Shown piece by piece: positions 44,549 through 57,447 of a stretch of DNA of 64,000 nucleotides. A program made the translations under genes and the position numbers. Position 1 is the first letter of the stretch; each line of letters opens with the position of its first letter. A model generated the notes under the pieces. The model was not told the origin of the DNA, searched no databases, and saw nothing but the letters and a program-made list of their open reading frames with translations. This stretch comes from Kalmusia sp. IMI 367209 (Eukaryota; Ascomycota; Dothideomycetes; Pleosporales; Didymosphaeriaceae): contig JAPEUQ010000006.1 in assembly GCA_027946365.1 (NCBI GenBank), positions 930,001 to 994,000 on the forward strand, read 5' to 3'.

Positions 44549-47235
44549 TTATTTCATTGTCTGCACCAGATCCCTATAAATCTTTTTCAAATCCTCCACA
44601 TCACCCTCCAGCTCCTCTACCTTCTCGCTCTTCTCGCCCAGCATCTCCAGTGTCGTCTGATACCTCTCGTCCACCTCCCTGATCTCCTTTTCTAACCTTT
44701 CCACCTTCTCATCCAGACCCCGTTTCTCGTCAATCTCCCGCATCAGCTCGACCACCTCCTCGCGCGCTTCGTCGCGCTGCGAGATGAGCCGCGCCATTTC
44801 TTCTTTGGACGTCGCTTTTTCGGATTCGAGGCGGCGTACCGCGGCGCTCATGCGCTCGACCAATTGGACAGAGGGACCCGCGCCGACGGTCGACACGGAG
44901 ATCATGTCGTTGATCGTGCGGTGCGGGGAGGAAGAAGCGTCGAGAGCGTCATCGAAGGAAGGTGCGTGGATGGACGGGGTGTTGGACATGCTAGTGCCGT
45001 TAAGGTTGGAGGATATGGAAGGGAAAGAGTCCTGCCGTTGCGGCGAACCGATCTCTGGCGTCCGCTGGGCAGATGTGGATTTCTGCCGGGAACTGGATGG
45101 GCGGCGTGCTTCTTCGAGCATGCGATCCATAGGGGAGAATGGAATGTCCATGCCCTGTGAAATAGAGCGTGGTGGCATGTTTCGACGGCTATTATAGATA
45201 CCGAGCGGATCTGGGGAGTGTCTGCGCAACGAAGCACCTGGAGAGTCTGCGCGTAGGTGGGTTGCATCGGTCAGTGTAGTCTGGGATTGTAACTCCAGTC
45301 TCCACTTGTTCTTTTCTTCTTCGAGCCGCTGCTGAAAATCCGCTTCCCAAATTTTCTTTTCGCGCTCTAGATCCGTACGAGCATCTTGCGCAGCGGTCTC
45401 GGCTTGCGATAAACGTGCTTGAAGCTTCTGGGCCGAAGTACGCTGTTCAGTGAGGTCCTGCTCCAGAGTCCTTGCCCGGTCGTTGATGCTTTCCAGCTCG
45501 TCTTCCAAGCGGCGTGCTTTGGAATTGACTTCTCTGGCTTTGCGTCGGATGTCGGATTCCCGTTTTGCTGTTTCATCGCGGTCCTTCTCAAGCGCGGCAA
45601 CGCGAGACGTCAAGGTACCTTCGATGCCCTGCCAGTTCTCCGAAGCCAAAGCGTACTGAGTTTGCAAGGTTTCTATCTGCCGTAAAAGTTTGGCCTGAGA
45701 GTCACCCGTTGCTGAAAACGATACTTCCTCAGAGCGGCTTCGGAGTAGTTCGAGTTTAGACTCGAGGTTCTACACATCTTGTTAGCTTGGGACTGTATCA
45801 CCAGCCTTTCATGAAAGCTCACTGCAATCTCGCCGCGCAATTCCAGCTCGGCGACCTTTGCTCTCTCCTGCTGCCTTGTAGATTCGTCTCTAGCTTCTTG
45901 GATATCCTTCCTCGCTCGGTCCTCGGCGAGCTTCTTCTCAATGCGCAGATTCTCGATGTCTTCTTGCAGCGATGCAGTAACCCTCTTTTCTGCTTCTAGA
46001 GCTCCAGCTTGAATCCTCTTTCCTGCATTCTCAGCTCTTGACAAGGCATCACTCAATTGTCTCCTTAGTTCCGCAATCGTGAGCCCCGCCTCCTCTCGCT
46101 CCGACCGTATCAGCTCTATATCTTTTTCTATCTTAGCCACGACCTTGAGCTTCTCCTGTGCTGCCTTTTCTGCAGCCTCGGCACGTGTCGCCCGGTCCAT
46201 ATGCTCCGCAATTGACCTCTCCGCCTTTGATAGCCGCTGCTTGAGCGTTGTGATGTCTTTGTCTGTCTCCAGGGCTTTTGCTCGCATTTTCTTGATGGTG
46301 GTCATGTGCTTCATTTCTGTTTTTGACAGCTTTTGTCCCTCTTCCATAAGCGCTGCTATCTGTGCATCCTTCTCCGCGAGTTTCTTGTCCGCGGGCGCGG
46401 TCTCCGAATCCGACGACGCTGCTTTGGCCGAGGAAGCGAGCTGTTGCGAGAGGTAGGTAAGCTTTGACTGCAAAGCGTCGATCCGCTCCAAGTGGGAGTT
46501 CAGCTCTTCGCGGTGCTCCCGGAGAGTCTCGTCGTGTGTAGTTTGAAGGGCAGAGAGCTCGACCTGGAGTGTCTCGGGGTCTTGGGAGGGTGCGATGACC
46601 GGTTCTGCGGGCGTGGCAATGTCGAAAGATGGGCGCGAGCGGACGCTGTCACTGGATTGGCGCGGCGACGAGGTTTTTGGAGTGAGAATCGATGGGATAG
46701 ACATGGTGGGCACTGGCATTGACGTGGGCTGTTCGGATACAATGGAGGAGGCCGGCGGCGATGCGAGCGGGGCCTCAGTCGACGGGCGTTGGGGCGATAT
46801 CACGCTCTCTTGGTCGGTCTTTGGAGCTTCATCTTTAGACTGTGCGGGGAGGTCGGCCACTGTTTCTGATGCTCTAGAGTCCATGCTTGCTCTACCAACA
46901 TCATCCGTCCCCATGGCGGGGGTCTTCAGCGCTGGGCTTTCCGGGCGCGACCCAATCTCGGACGAGGGCCTCGAATCTGCACTGTCCTTAGCCTTATTGA
47001 CAGCTTTAGCCAGGCGGTCCTGCAAGCGCGAGTTCGGTCTGCTTCGCGAGGAGCTGCGCGACACCTGGACCTGCAGGCGCTGCTTCTCAGCGACGTCTTG
47101 CTTGGCGGCAGCATCGGCAGCCCTCGACTTCGCGCTCGCCTGATCATCGTCGGTGAGAATGGTGTCGAGTCGCGACTCGAGACCCGCCACAGCGCTGCCC
47201 AGGAACGAGCCCCATCCTCCCTTGCGCTGGGCCAT
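44549..47235 (-). CDS. Coiled-coil golgin, TMF1/Sgm1-like
   Basis: Golgi tethering factor of the TMF/ARA160 type, binding Rab6/Ypt6 at its C-terminus. Exons on the minus strand 47235-45823 and 45769-44549 (intron 53 bases, donor GTGAGC) give 877 residues in frame. The N-terminus MAQRKGGWGSFLGSAVAGLESRLD resembles TMF/Sgm1 openings (WGS-L). Residues about 30-230 are Ser/Pro-rich. From about 240 the protein is a nearly continuous coiled coil (heptad-rich, many Glu/Lys/Arg/Gln). The C-terminus RLESEKATSKEEMARLISQR to VEDLKKIYRDLVQTMK matches the TMF TATA-binding-like domain that contacts Rab6. A generic golgin is the alternative. Confidence 0.85.
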
Positions 47236-47983
47236 GGTTGTGTGGTTGGCGTCGTATTAAGCCGTTGCCAGGCTCGGGTGCGTGAGTGCAGGATCGTTGC
47301 TAGCAATCACCTGCGCGTCGTCTTCCGCCTGGGGCCGTTCATCGTTCGGGTCGCCAGGTACGCAAGAGGCCAGATGGAGCCAGCCGTGTAGCTAGGTAGT
47401 TTGTTCGCAGCTGGCGTAAACACGTACGTAATCCGCGCCTTCGGGGGTCTACGTCGGTCTTAGGCTGGGAGTGGCAGGACAGTGCAATTGGTGTCGGCTG
47501 AGGCTGGAAGGATCCGTCGTTCAATCTTTGCGCCGGTGGGCGTGGGCGCGGGCGTGGGCGTGGTGGGCTGTGAAGCGGGTAGGGCCAGGTTGAAACAATG
47601 TTGCTGATCCGCCAACTCGGGTCTGAGCTCAGACGTGCCATCCCGTTGGAATGAAAACATGAAAACATAATTTCCACGGAAAATTTGCAAGAAACATTAT
47701 GGCTACGGTCAAATCGCTTGCTGAGAGGAACAGCAACTAATGATATGCCGTTCACATAATTTTTTCCTCTTTACACACTTCTTGTCTCTCCGCCTTTCGC
47801 TTTCCGAATGCTCACAATGAGACAACCATCAGCGGGTGTGCCTGATTAGGTTAGCGACCGTTCCCGCAACACCACTTCCAACCTTTCCAAGTCCACACTT
47901 CTCCAGTCGTTCGTCCAGGTTATCTGTGCTCATCACAATCGAACCAAACAAGGCTGGCGTAAAGCCACATGAAACCACTCAAA
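47236..47983. promoter_or_regulatory. Divergent 5' region of the golgin and NIT2 genes
   Basis: About 750 bases between opposite ATGs. A GGGCGT-type hexamer tract lies at about 47537-47563. No protein-like frame is seen. An ATG at 47969 is in frame with NIT2 and could extend it by five residues. Confidence 0.4.
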
Positions 47984-49077
47984 ATGCCTCTCGCAGTAAG
48001 TCCTCAGCACGGTCTTAAAATATGCAATCCTGTCCAATTTCAGTATATTGTGTTATCCCGGGTTAGAGTCACGTATGTGTATGAAATCACATGACCAAGT
48101 ACTACCGCCCAAAGTCTATCTTCGCCACACCCAAGAGAAATCAATATATGCCCGGCTTGACGCTCTCAATCATATGATCCCAGACTACTCCTTTCCAAAA
48201 CCTAGCAAAATCACCAACTAAATTTCTTCCAAGGCAATCGGCCAGATCCGCTCTACAGCATCCATGACCCACAACCTCACCCAGTGCACCAACCTGATCA
48301 AGAAAGCCTCCGAAGCCGGCGCAAAGGCCCTCTTCCTCCCCGAAGCCTCAGACTACATAGCCTCCAACGCCTCCGAGACCGTCTCCCTATGCAAGTCCGT
48401 CTCCGACTCAGAATTCGTCACGGGGCTACGCAAAGAAGCAAAAAGCCACCGCCTCCCCATCTCCGTCGGCGTCCACGAGCCCACGGCGAGCGGCCAAAAG
48501 GTAAAGAACACGCTGCTCTGGATCAGCGAGGACGGCGAAATAGTGCAGCGGTACCAGAAGCTGCACTTGTTCGATGTGGAGATCAAGGACGGGCCGATCC
48601 TCAAGGAGAGTAACAGCGTGGAGAAGGGGGAGAGGATCGAGGATCCGTTTTCCACGGCCATAGGCAAGGTGGGCATGCTCATCTGCTTCGACTTGCGGTT
48701 CCCAGAGCCTGCGCTCGTGCTGCGGCACCGCGGCGCGCAGATCCTTACGTTTCCGTCTGCTTTTACGGTGCCCACGGGTAAGGCGCATTGGGAGACGTTG
48801 CTCCGCGCCCGCGCGATTGAGACGCAGAGCTATGTTTTCGCCGCTGCCCAGGTCGGCTTTCATAACGAGGAGAAGACGCGCAGGAGTTATGGGCATAGTA
48901 TGGTTGTTGATCCTTGGGGGAAAGTGGTGGCGGAGTTGGGTGGGGAGGAGGATGAGAAGGGAGGGGCTGGATGTCGGGGAGATCGCCGTGGCGGAGATAG
49001 ATTTGGGGTTTTTGGAGAAGGTGAGGAGGGAGGTGCCGCTTTTGAGGAGGACGGATGTGTATCCAGAAATTGTGTAA
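47984..49077 (+). CDS. NIT2: Nitrilase-family omega-amidase/deaminated-glutathione amidase (NIT2); one likely +1 indel
   Basis: Carbon-nitrogen hydrolase that removes amide from damaged metabolites such as deaminated glutathione. Exons 47984-47995 (MPLA, phase 0) and 48234 onward (AIGQIRSTASMTHN); the intron is long (238 bases), so the first exon is less certain. The catalytic triad is visible: Glu in LFLPEASDYI, Lys in RYQKLHLFDV and Cys in VGMLICFDLRFPE. Also TFPSAFTVPTGKAHWE, LLRARAIETQ and RRSYGHSMVVDPWGKVVAEL. The expected C-terminus (LDVGEIAVAEIDL and onward to DVYPEIV, stop at 49075-49077) is in another frame; one surplus G in the G4 run 48963-48966 explains this. As given, the frame instead runs to 49094 with an atypical Gly/Glu-rich end. 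Confidence 0.85.
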
Positions 49078-49294
49078 AAGAAATGGGTCGGTAGCAATTG
49101 CTTGATTGACTCTGAATGTGCACAATCTATCATGGATGACTTAGGAATTGGGGGTACCTTACTACCCAATGCGGGCTGCCCCGCTGTGGTGCAAAGCTCA
49201 TGATACGTCTCTCATATCGTGGGCCTTCTCATCTTGGTTAAACCAAATCAAAACCATAATTCGTCCCTCATACCAATAACAACCACTCGCTCCC

Positions 49295-50302
49295 TCAACA
49301 GAGACGAGGAACGAGGTCCTCCCCTTTCATCAGCGTTGCCTTTCCACACAAGTTCAAAAAAGCCAAGCTATGATCCTCGGGTGCAGCATCCTCCTCGATC
49401 GCCCCCCTGACATTACCAAGCGGGCACTCGGTAAGCTCAGCCACCTTCTCTAATAGTGCCGTCCAGAGATTCTTTTCCTTCTTCATGGAGTCTGCATGCG
49501 GGCCCTGAGTTACAGGAGGCAAAAAGCCCTCGACACCTTCCATAACGCTCTCCACGAACCAGTCGCGGATGGCATGCTCGTGGTAGAAGTTCAGGAGCGT
49601 GGGTTCAGCAGCCGGCGAGGAAAGGAGGCTTTCGTGCAGGAAGGATGGTCCAATTTGCAGAGCCGCTTCTGCGAAGCAGTGTTCGATGTCGGAGCGGAGG
49701 GACAGAGTGTTGGCGTCCATGAAGCGGCCGTACGTACGCTGGTGGATTATGCCTTCGCCGTGGTACCGGGCTGTCAGTGTGGCGTGATGCACAGCAAGAT
49801 ACATGGCCATGAGTGGATCTTTTGGAAGAGATTTGATATAAGTGAGCTTTGCGGTGTGTGATTCTGCCCTCTTTCATCAGTACAATAGAAAGATGAGTTT
49901 AGGGGGAGGGGTCTTCGTACCGAAGGATTGAAGATGGAATAGTAGAAGTAAGCCGGTATTGACGAGCGCCATATTGTGCTTCCGTACTGGAAAAACGTTA
50001 TACTCGCTGACGAGCATAGCCATCAGGTCGTCTACGATGTCGTATCTCTTGACACAGCGTTCTAGCCATGCGAAGCCGTGCTTACTGCAAGGAAAATCTA
50101 TCGGTGCGTGTCTTAGCTCTTTCTGAATGAAACTTTGCACGATGGAATGCTCGTAGCGATGAAGGACGCTGCGGATCCTAGGGTGCGTTCTAGCCAAGGT
50201 TGAGATGATGCTGCCGTCGCCATAGGGCAATCGCTCGATAACTTCGAGGACGAGCTCAGCCGGGAAAGATGCATCGACAAGTATGGATCTGAAATTGGCC
50301 AT
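49295..50302 (-). CDS. F-box-like protein of unknown function
   Basis: Exons on the minus strand 50302-49921 and 49863-49295 (intron 57 bases, donor GTACGA) give 316 residues in frame. The start MANFRSILVDASFPAELVLEVIERLPYGD and STLARTHPRIRSVLHRYEHSI resembles an F-box (LPxEL...I...L), so it may be an SCF substrate receptor; this is tentative. The rest is helical without a recognised domain (MAMYLAVHHATLTARYHGEG, FAEAALQIGPSFLHESL, LTECPLGNVRGAIEEDA). No membrane spans or signal peptide. Probably lineage-restricted. Confidence 0.7.
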
Positions 50303-52073
50303 GTTGAAATACTAATATTTGGTTGTATAAAAGAGAAAAGCTGTTTGAACAAAGCCTCAGTTTAGAAGTTGGAAGTAGCCTGTATGAGGTAGTTGCGCAC
50401 GTGCTTCTGTTTGCCTTATATGTCGTAGCAGCCACGCTTGTACATCGCAAACAATGGTCGTGTGCAGGATTGAAATGCGTAATTGCTCGGAGCACGGGGA
50501 CCAAGCTGTTAGGTGTGAATATATACAGCGCCACTAACAGAGCACCATGTTGGGCGAATCACGTTGGAAGGTCCACAGTTGACGTTTGGAGAGCAATGTG
50601 CTCACCACGGTCACATTTTTAGCACTAGGTCTAAAATGTTTGTCCATTTCTGTTGGTGATCTGACAGCGATGGTTGCACGTGTGAAGGGTGGCCGAGTAG
50701 AGCCGCATAGCTGCCGCCTAGCGCGCTAGGATCATAATGCGCACATGATTGTTCAATGAGCCGTTGGTCAACTGACCAATGATTGTTCGTAATGCATTCT
50801 AGAGTGATTGTAGTCTGTATGATCGGTCAGACGTCGATGAAATTTGGACGGTGCCTCGAAGGGTTCGAGGTTCTAAAGTGGCTGAGCTAGCCATTCGCAA
50901 TGGCATACGCGTGGGATGCCACGGATACACGTGCGATGGCACCTAGGAAGCCATGAGAAGGACAATATGCATACTTTATCTTATTGCAAGACTCGATTAG
51001 CTTAATGAACGGGGTATTAAGTTGATATGTTATGATCGGTCATCACGTTGCCAGTAGTCAAAATGTATAGTCCTTCCGCACTGTGCGGACTTTCTCGTAA
51101 GTGCAACACTGTAGGCGAATCAAACACTAGAGGATAAGGAGCGACATCGAATTATTGCTACTCAAACTAAATCCATTACACCAAGCCACCCAAGGATAAC
51201 TTCCCCTCGATCAAAAGAATGAATGAAGGAACGATAGAAGCGATTTCCTCCGCTGAATGCAAACCAGACAATGACTTTTGTGCCGCGAGGCGCTTATCTT
51301 TGGTATAATATAACGAAGCCTTATTAATATCCCGATGGTGCCGATCAATTTGGGGTAAGATGGAGAGAGTAGGTTGCTTTGGGAGAGAGAGCGGATGAGT
51401 CCGAGAGGACTGTAACAGCCAGAGAGAAACGAGTGACACCATTCAGCAGCCACAGTAACGATAAGGAAAAAGGCTGAATGGCAAGAATGTACATTGTATC
51501 GAAGTGAAAATGTCTTCCGTCTCTTCCCCCACGTTGGCTCTGCTTTTTTGTCATACCTCCAAAGTCTACCGTCGCAGGACCTTTGAAGCCCTACAAGAAC
51601 CCTCACCACCGCTACGTCGTAATGCTTTCTTCTCTTGATAAGCACTCCTTCTGCTCTTTCACCAAGCCACCATATGCACATTGCTCCGTCTTCAAGAATG
51701 ACAATAACAAATACAACGCAAAAAACAAAAATGCAATACAGAAATGCCAAAGCAACAAGACGCTAATATGAACAACCCCGTCCGCCAACGTAACGTCGCG
51801 ATAGTGAGGGGTGGATGTGGAAGCAAAGGGTATTTCCGCCGCGAAGCGCATGGAATATTTCCAAACCAAGTCTTTTAGAGTGAAGAAACGCTCCTAAGAC
51901 AACAAGACGATGAAGCAGCCCGCTAATGATACTGACAATGATAAAGATGCTACGCTTCAAACAACAGCGATGACAAAGATGTGAATGATGGTTCGAAGAT
52001 ATAGTGTGAAATGGTCATAAAGTCGTCTCAGTGAATATGCATGTGAGAACAAAAACAAAAAATGGTAGACGAC
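50303..52073. other. 1.8-kb stretch without a supported gene
   Basis: Holds the 5' flank of the F-box-like gene and the 3' flank of the WD40 gene. A minus-strand frame at 51211-51750 (179 codons) has no protein-like character; it could be part of a long 3' UTR. AT content rises toward 51000. Confidence 0.5.
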
Positions 52074-55000
52074 CTAAATCATAGGAGTCTCGACGGGCTG
52101 ATAAACACCTGCCTGAAGAGTTTCTGGTGGCATATTTGCGCGTACCTCTCGAGGATGCTTATACCCAGCAAACTGAGGGTTTTCGATAGGGGAAATAACT
52201 TGCTCCATAGCCTGAGGCGGAGGCGGCGGAGGTGGAGGCGAGAATTTGCCGAAATATTCGCTACCATGACCTTCGATGGGAGACCGCGCGTTGGCATTTC
52301 TCGGAAACGAGAACTCGGGAACGCTCTCGTAAGGGGCAATTTCTGCCCGCATTGGGGGAGACTTGTTACGAGAGCGGCTGGTGCTGCGCATTCTCTCAGT
52401 GACTCTCTTAAAAGTCATGCCGATGTTTTCGCTCACGCTTCCCCGACCACGTCGGTGAGATTGGGGCGAGGCGGCGACTGGCGACACCGCATCTTGTGCC
52501 TTCTCTGTGGGATTCTCATCGATGGCAATGTTGATGAGGCCAACGCTACTCTTTGGACTGGCATTCAATTGAAGAGGAGCTGGAGGTGGAGGAGGCGGAC
52601 CTGCCAAGTGTTGGAGCTCGGCAAGGAGCGGAGGAGCAGCAGGGTCTGTTTCGAGAATAACCACCTGGTTCTCATGAATAGTTTCGTCGATGCTCGCTGT
52701 GATTGGTGGGGGGCTAACGCGTTTGTAGTTTGGCCCAGCAGAAATCTCTGGAGAGGTGTTCATCCGTGAATGCCCACGGTTGCCACCTAGCGAACCGCGT
52801 CTACCTAGGGGATAGGTGGGTGAGATCCGAGGGGCCATATTGACAGGCGAGAGATCCTCCGGGGGCGCCGAAGCAGAGCGAGCCAAGGCTGCTGGCTGGC
52901 CGAACGTGGTGGCAGGCAGAAGAGGACCTAAATCATCTTGGGCATCCTGGGCATCCTGGGCATCCTGGGCATATTGGATTTCCTGCGCCATGGCAATCAT
53001 TGTATCGGGAATCGTTGGCACGGCAGGGATGCTGTCTCTCCCGTGGGGATCGGAGCTCATGTAGCGAGGATGGCGCATTGCCCGAGGAGTGGCTGGTAAA
53101 CCTATCGGAACAGAGGTAGTTGAAGTGGCTCCCATGTGGATTCTGTTTGTGGGCGAATACTTCTTGGAGATTTCAGGATCCGCAGTCTGGCTACGCTGGA
53201 TAGGGTCTCGGTGCATGGACATAGTAGCGAAAGATTCCGCACCGTCTGTGTGGGAGCGCTCGACAGGTATAGGTCGGTGGGCCAACTCACCGGGGTGAGG
53301 AATTACCGGCGCGGAGGGTCGTCGAGCGAGCGATAATCTCCGTTCTTCCAGCTCTTTGGCCGCCAATTCCTTTCTGGACAGGGTTGTCGGACGGAGATGT
53401 CCTGAACGGCCTGATACATTCGAGTGACGCGAGGCAGGTCGACTTTCGCTGGCAGCTTCCATAAAGCGTTCTGGAGAGACTTCTCGTACGTTGACACGCG
53501 GTCGGCTTGTGTCCCGGAGGGTAGATGCAGCTTTACGGCTCATTGATCGATCGCGGGGCATTCGACGATCCGGCGAGAGCTCTCTTCTCGAACTTTGAGC
53601 ACGTTCTCCGGGGCGACGGCTGGTACTCCTTTGACGAGGACGCACTGGCTCATAGTTCTCTGATGCAACTCCCTCGTCGCGAAACATGGGCTTAGGGGAT
53701 CCGGGAGAGCGCCTGGCAGAGCCTTCCTCCCGAGTGGAGCTTCGGCCGCGATCTTCATTTCGACGTCGGCTAGAGGCGCGACTAGCTGCCCTACTCTTGA
53801 CCCGTGGTACAGCCTCCGGTGACTCTGCACGACGTGCAGCCTTGGAAGATGATCTTGACTTGTTTAGACCAGCCCTTGCGCGACTCCTGTGGGTTCGACT
53901 GCTACCAACAGACTCAGTCGCAATCGGAGAAGTGACGTCAACCTTATAATATCTTTCATCGTCAAAATTATCCGTGTTGGTTGCAGCTTCTTTACTTGTC
54001 CTTGCATATATGCCAGCATCTTCGGGAGACATGGGTACCGGTGACGAAGGGGAGCGTTTGGCAGGGCGAATATAGCGAGCACCGGAGCGTCCGCGAGATT
54101 CCGAGGCATCACGAGTTCGACTGCGCGTCCTAGCTGTACGGCTGTCAGGGCGAGGCTCCGTGCGGGAGCTAGGACGAGGATCGGGTTTAGAGTCAGCACG
54201 CTTCCGTGAATAGTAGTTGGCTTCTTCCAGACTGCTGATATACTGATCGATGCCCCGAGCCTTTGCACTCTTGACGCTGGCGCCTGTCAACGGTGGGCTT
54301 AGATTGATATAACCGGTGTCGGGGCCGTGCTCGATTATGGTCTCTACCATATCGAGGTGTAAGTCCTGTACATTCCGAGTACGAGAGCTGTTGCGTGATT
54401 CCGCCTCCTTCTCGATTAGGGTGTCGAAAACGCCCGCGGCGGGGGAAGGCAGATGCTCCTTGGACCTGGATGGGTCATACGTTGCGGCAGTCAACACAAT
54501 CTCCTTTTCACTGGCACCAGTTGATGCCGCTCGGCGTGTCGAAAACGGTAGTGTTTCGGCTTCGCGCCCGATGTTGTCGACGGCCGTTCGCGGGATTTCA
54601 TCACGCTGTCCACGATTCGGTACGGCCAGAGACGCCAGATATTCGTTGTTCGTTGTTGAGCGTTCGGTATCCGACCGAGACGGAAGACGCTTGCGTCTGT
54701 ACGAGCCAGGCGTGGCAGTTCTGGCGGATGACGGTTCACGAGAGCCGTCACGTGCCGTTCTCGCGCTTGCGCTAAGCCATGGATTCCTTCCACCAGCAGG
54801 ACTCATCGCCGATTCTGCAATGGGCGTGGCTCCAATATTCATGGGAGTCTGTTCATCGTCTTCTGGAATCATCTGCTGTGGTTGAGGTCCCTGTCCAAAG
54901 TCGGTGACTAGTTTGAGAGAGGCCATCTTCGCAGTGATCCGACTGCCTCCAGCACTGGGCGGTGAGAGAGGCGGACTGAGTTGCGAGCCCAACAGATGCT

Positions 55001-57447
55001 GTTTCTGTGCAGCGAAAACGGCATCCTGTGCTCGTGGAGAAAACCAAGGTTCTGAGGATTCCAGACCCATGCAAGAGAAGCACTTCACGGCAAGCTCCGC
55101 CTGTCCATGGGAGACTGCAGCCTCACCCCACTTCCTGACCAGGAAAGATTGGCGCTGCCAGTCAGTGGGGAACATGAGACATGTAAGCAAGATTGCCTCC
55201 ATGAAGTATTTACGAGAGACGTAGACTTCGATGGCATCGTTGTGCTCACCTAAGCCGAGCAAGATGGCAACGGCAGGATGAATGTCCCCCTTTTCAAGGA
55301 GACGCAGAACAAATGTTTCGCCGACCTTCTTTTGCGTGCCTTGACCCATCGAGCTGAGAGCAAGCAACATCCAGTCTGATGAAGTCATTGACTCGGCTCC
55401 CACCATGGACGTCATGAGATCAGCACCGACGTCGCCGAGCCACTTTGAAAGCAAGACAGCTGCTGCTGACCCGGCCGTATGACGTGCAACTACCGTTGTC
55501 AGTATACGGTCATGGCATGAATGGACATAGACTTACGTTCGTCACGAATCAGTTCCTCAATGTCATTGTCCCACCCAAAGACAACACGGAGCATATTCTG
55601 GCGAAGGTCGTCGGGAGACCTTTCGGGACCTAGTTGCGTATTTCGATAGGGGACGTCACCGAGCCTAGCCTTGGTGAAGGGAAACAAATCCATGTGCTTG
55701 GTACGATACGACTCGTCAGGGCTTCGAAGAACTTCTTTGCGAAGATGGGAAGAGGTGAAACGAGAAGAAGCGGCTGACGACGTGGACCGAATCGAGACGC
55801 TCTCTCGCGAAGTACCCATCATCGATGAGGTTCCCGAGGAGAATACTGTACCTCCTGAACTCTTCGACGACCTGGTCTGAGATGGTTTATCATAGCGATA
55901 ACGTGGACCACGCCCACTCCCAGATGACCTCGAGCTCTGCGAACCTCGGCTGGAGACAGGACTCAGGGGGCCAACACGATCACGACGCTCCTCCTCTAGT
56001 TGGTCCATCTCTTGGGCAATCTTCTGCAGCGGCGAGAGGACAGCGTGACCCTCGCCCTCGCTGCTTTCGGATTCAATCAACACATGCGCAGCCGACTTTG
56101 GTTGTGCAGTCAGTGGGGTCTTGCCAGCCTTGTCCTTTTCATCGAGAGAGTGAGGAGGAGACGGGGGCGTGTTAGCAGGAGGATGTTGGACGTTTTGAAC
56201 AATGGTAGGCGTCCCACTAGGGTTCAAGTCATATTGCTGCACACCGTAGTTACGACTCATAGTAAAGAGAGTGGCAGTGGGGCCGTAGTTGCAAATGGCG
56301 GCAACATTGTCGACCGTGGGTATGCTCTCATACGAGACCCGCTTGGTGCGCACATCCCAAGCGGCTGTTTGGCTATTGGCGATGAGTGGTCAGCATGGGG
56401 GCGTTAAGCGCCGGGCGCCCACGCTATGCAGGGACGCCCAGCGTGAGCGATAGGGAAATACGTACCCTTCCGTGTATTGGACGATTCGGCCATTTTTCGA
56501 CCACGCGAACCAGCAAGGGCCGGGTTCTCTTTGGTCCGATTTGTTGAGGATGCGGATCACGCAGGGTGTGTCGCCACCGTGGGCAACCTTGGGGATACTC
56601 CACACTCTGAGGTCACCGTCCGAGGTCTGAGCGGCTAACATCTCAGACTTCTGCTTCGACGACGACCCGTGCCAGGCCAGCCCCGCAATAGGGGAAGGGG
56701 CTCTGGGTGTGGTGAGCGTGTGAAGAATGGTAAATGAAGGCTGGAGGGTCGCAATCAAAATCGAGCCATTGAGGTACCTGGAGTCGCTTAGCATGAATGT
56801 GCCTGGCACGTGGATGGTTTGTTTCAAGAGGCTCACCCAATTGCAAACGTCCTGCAGTCCGCCGCAGGAGCTAGTGCGGTGATGGGATCGAATATCGTCC
56901 TCGCAGAGATGTGCTCGGAGGTTGAGGGCTCGAAGAGGATGATGTTACCCTGCGCGTTGCCTGTTTTTTGGGTTTATGAATTAGAAGGAGCCACAACCAA
57001 AAAAGAGAGTGACTGGGCGTGGAATTTCTCACCAAAAGCAACATTGCCATTCCGCATCCACGAGGCGACCCGAATCTGGTCGTACGATGCAAATCGGGCC
57101 ACCTCGTCACCGGTGAGGAGATCCCACACAATTGCTGTGCTCCCGGCATCGTAGCTCACCACCAAACGGCCGGCTCCACGCTCGCTGACGGTGTCGGCGG
57201 AGATCCACGAGACGTCTTCGCGATGCCTGGTGAAGCGTCGCTCTACGGCTAGAGTGTCGTGGTGAAGGCACAGAATGACGTTGCGCTGGGCGTACAGCAA
57301 GAAGGAAGCGGTAGCGGCGCATGGCTCGAAGGCGAACTCATCGCTGCCGGGGGTGATGCTGGGCGTGGGCGGCTTGTGCTGCTGGACGTCTGAGCGCACT
57401 GAGGAGCTTCGCGACGCCGAGCGCTGTCTGGCGAGTCCGGTCGACAT
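52074..57447 (-). CDS. Large WD40-repeat scaffold-like protein, 1700 residues
   Basis: Function unknown. Exons on the minus strand 57447-57033, 56960-56837, 56777-56466, 56372-55537 and 55489-52074 join in frame. The N-terminal 450 or so residues form WD-like repeats: REDVSWISADTVSE, LVVSYDAGSTAIVWDLLTGD, GNIILFEPSTSEH, PIAGLAWHGSS, LAAQTSDGDLRVWSI, GRIVQYTEGQTAAWDVRT. A Ser/Pro-rich linker follows. Residues about 680-860 look alpha-solenoidal: DDLRQNMLRVVFGWDNDIEELI, SKWLGDVGADLM, GDIHPAVAILLGLGEHNDAIEVYVSRKYFMEAILL, GQAELAVKCFSCMG. Such WD40-plus-solenoid design is seen in coatomer-like and Gemin5-type proteins. The remaining 800 residues are basic, Ser/Arg-rich and disordered, with a short Pro run (PPPPPPPP) near the end and a QDA repeat. 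I cannot assign an orthologue. Confidence 0.85.
52934..52972 (-). repeat. 9-bp in-frame tandem repeat encoding QDA units
   Basis: On the + strand the unit GGCATCCTG recurs about four times; within the WD40 gene this reads as repeated Gln-Asp-Ala (YAQDAQDAQDAQDD). A likely site of length polymorphism. Confidence 0.85.

Noticed and set aside
51211..51750. 179-codon minus-strand frame
   Set aside because: Lies in the probable 3' flank of the WD40 gene; starts in T-rich DNA and shows no domain.
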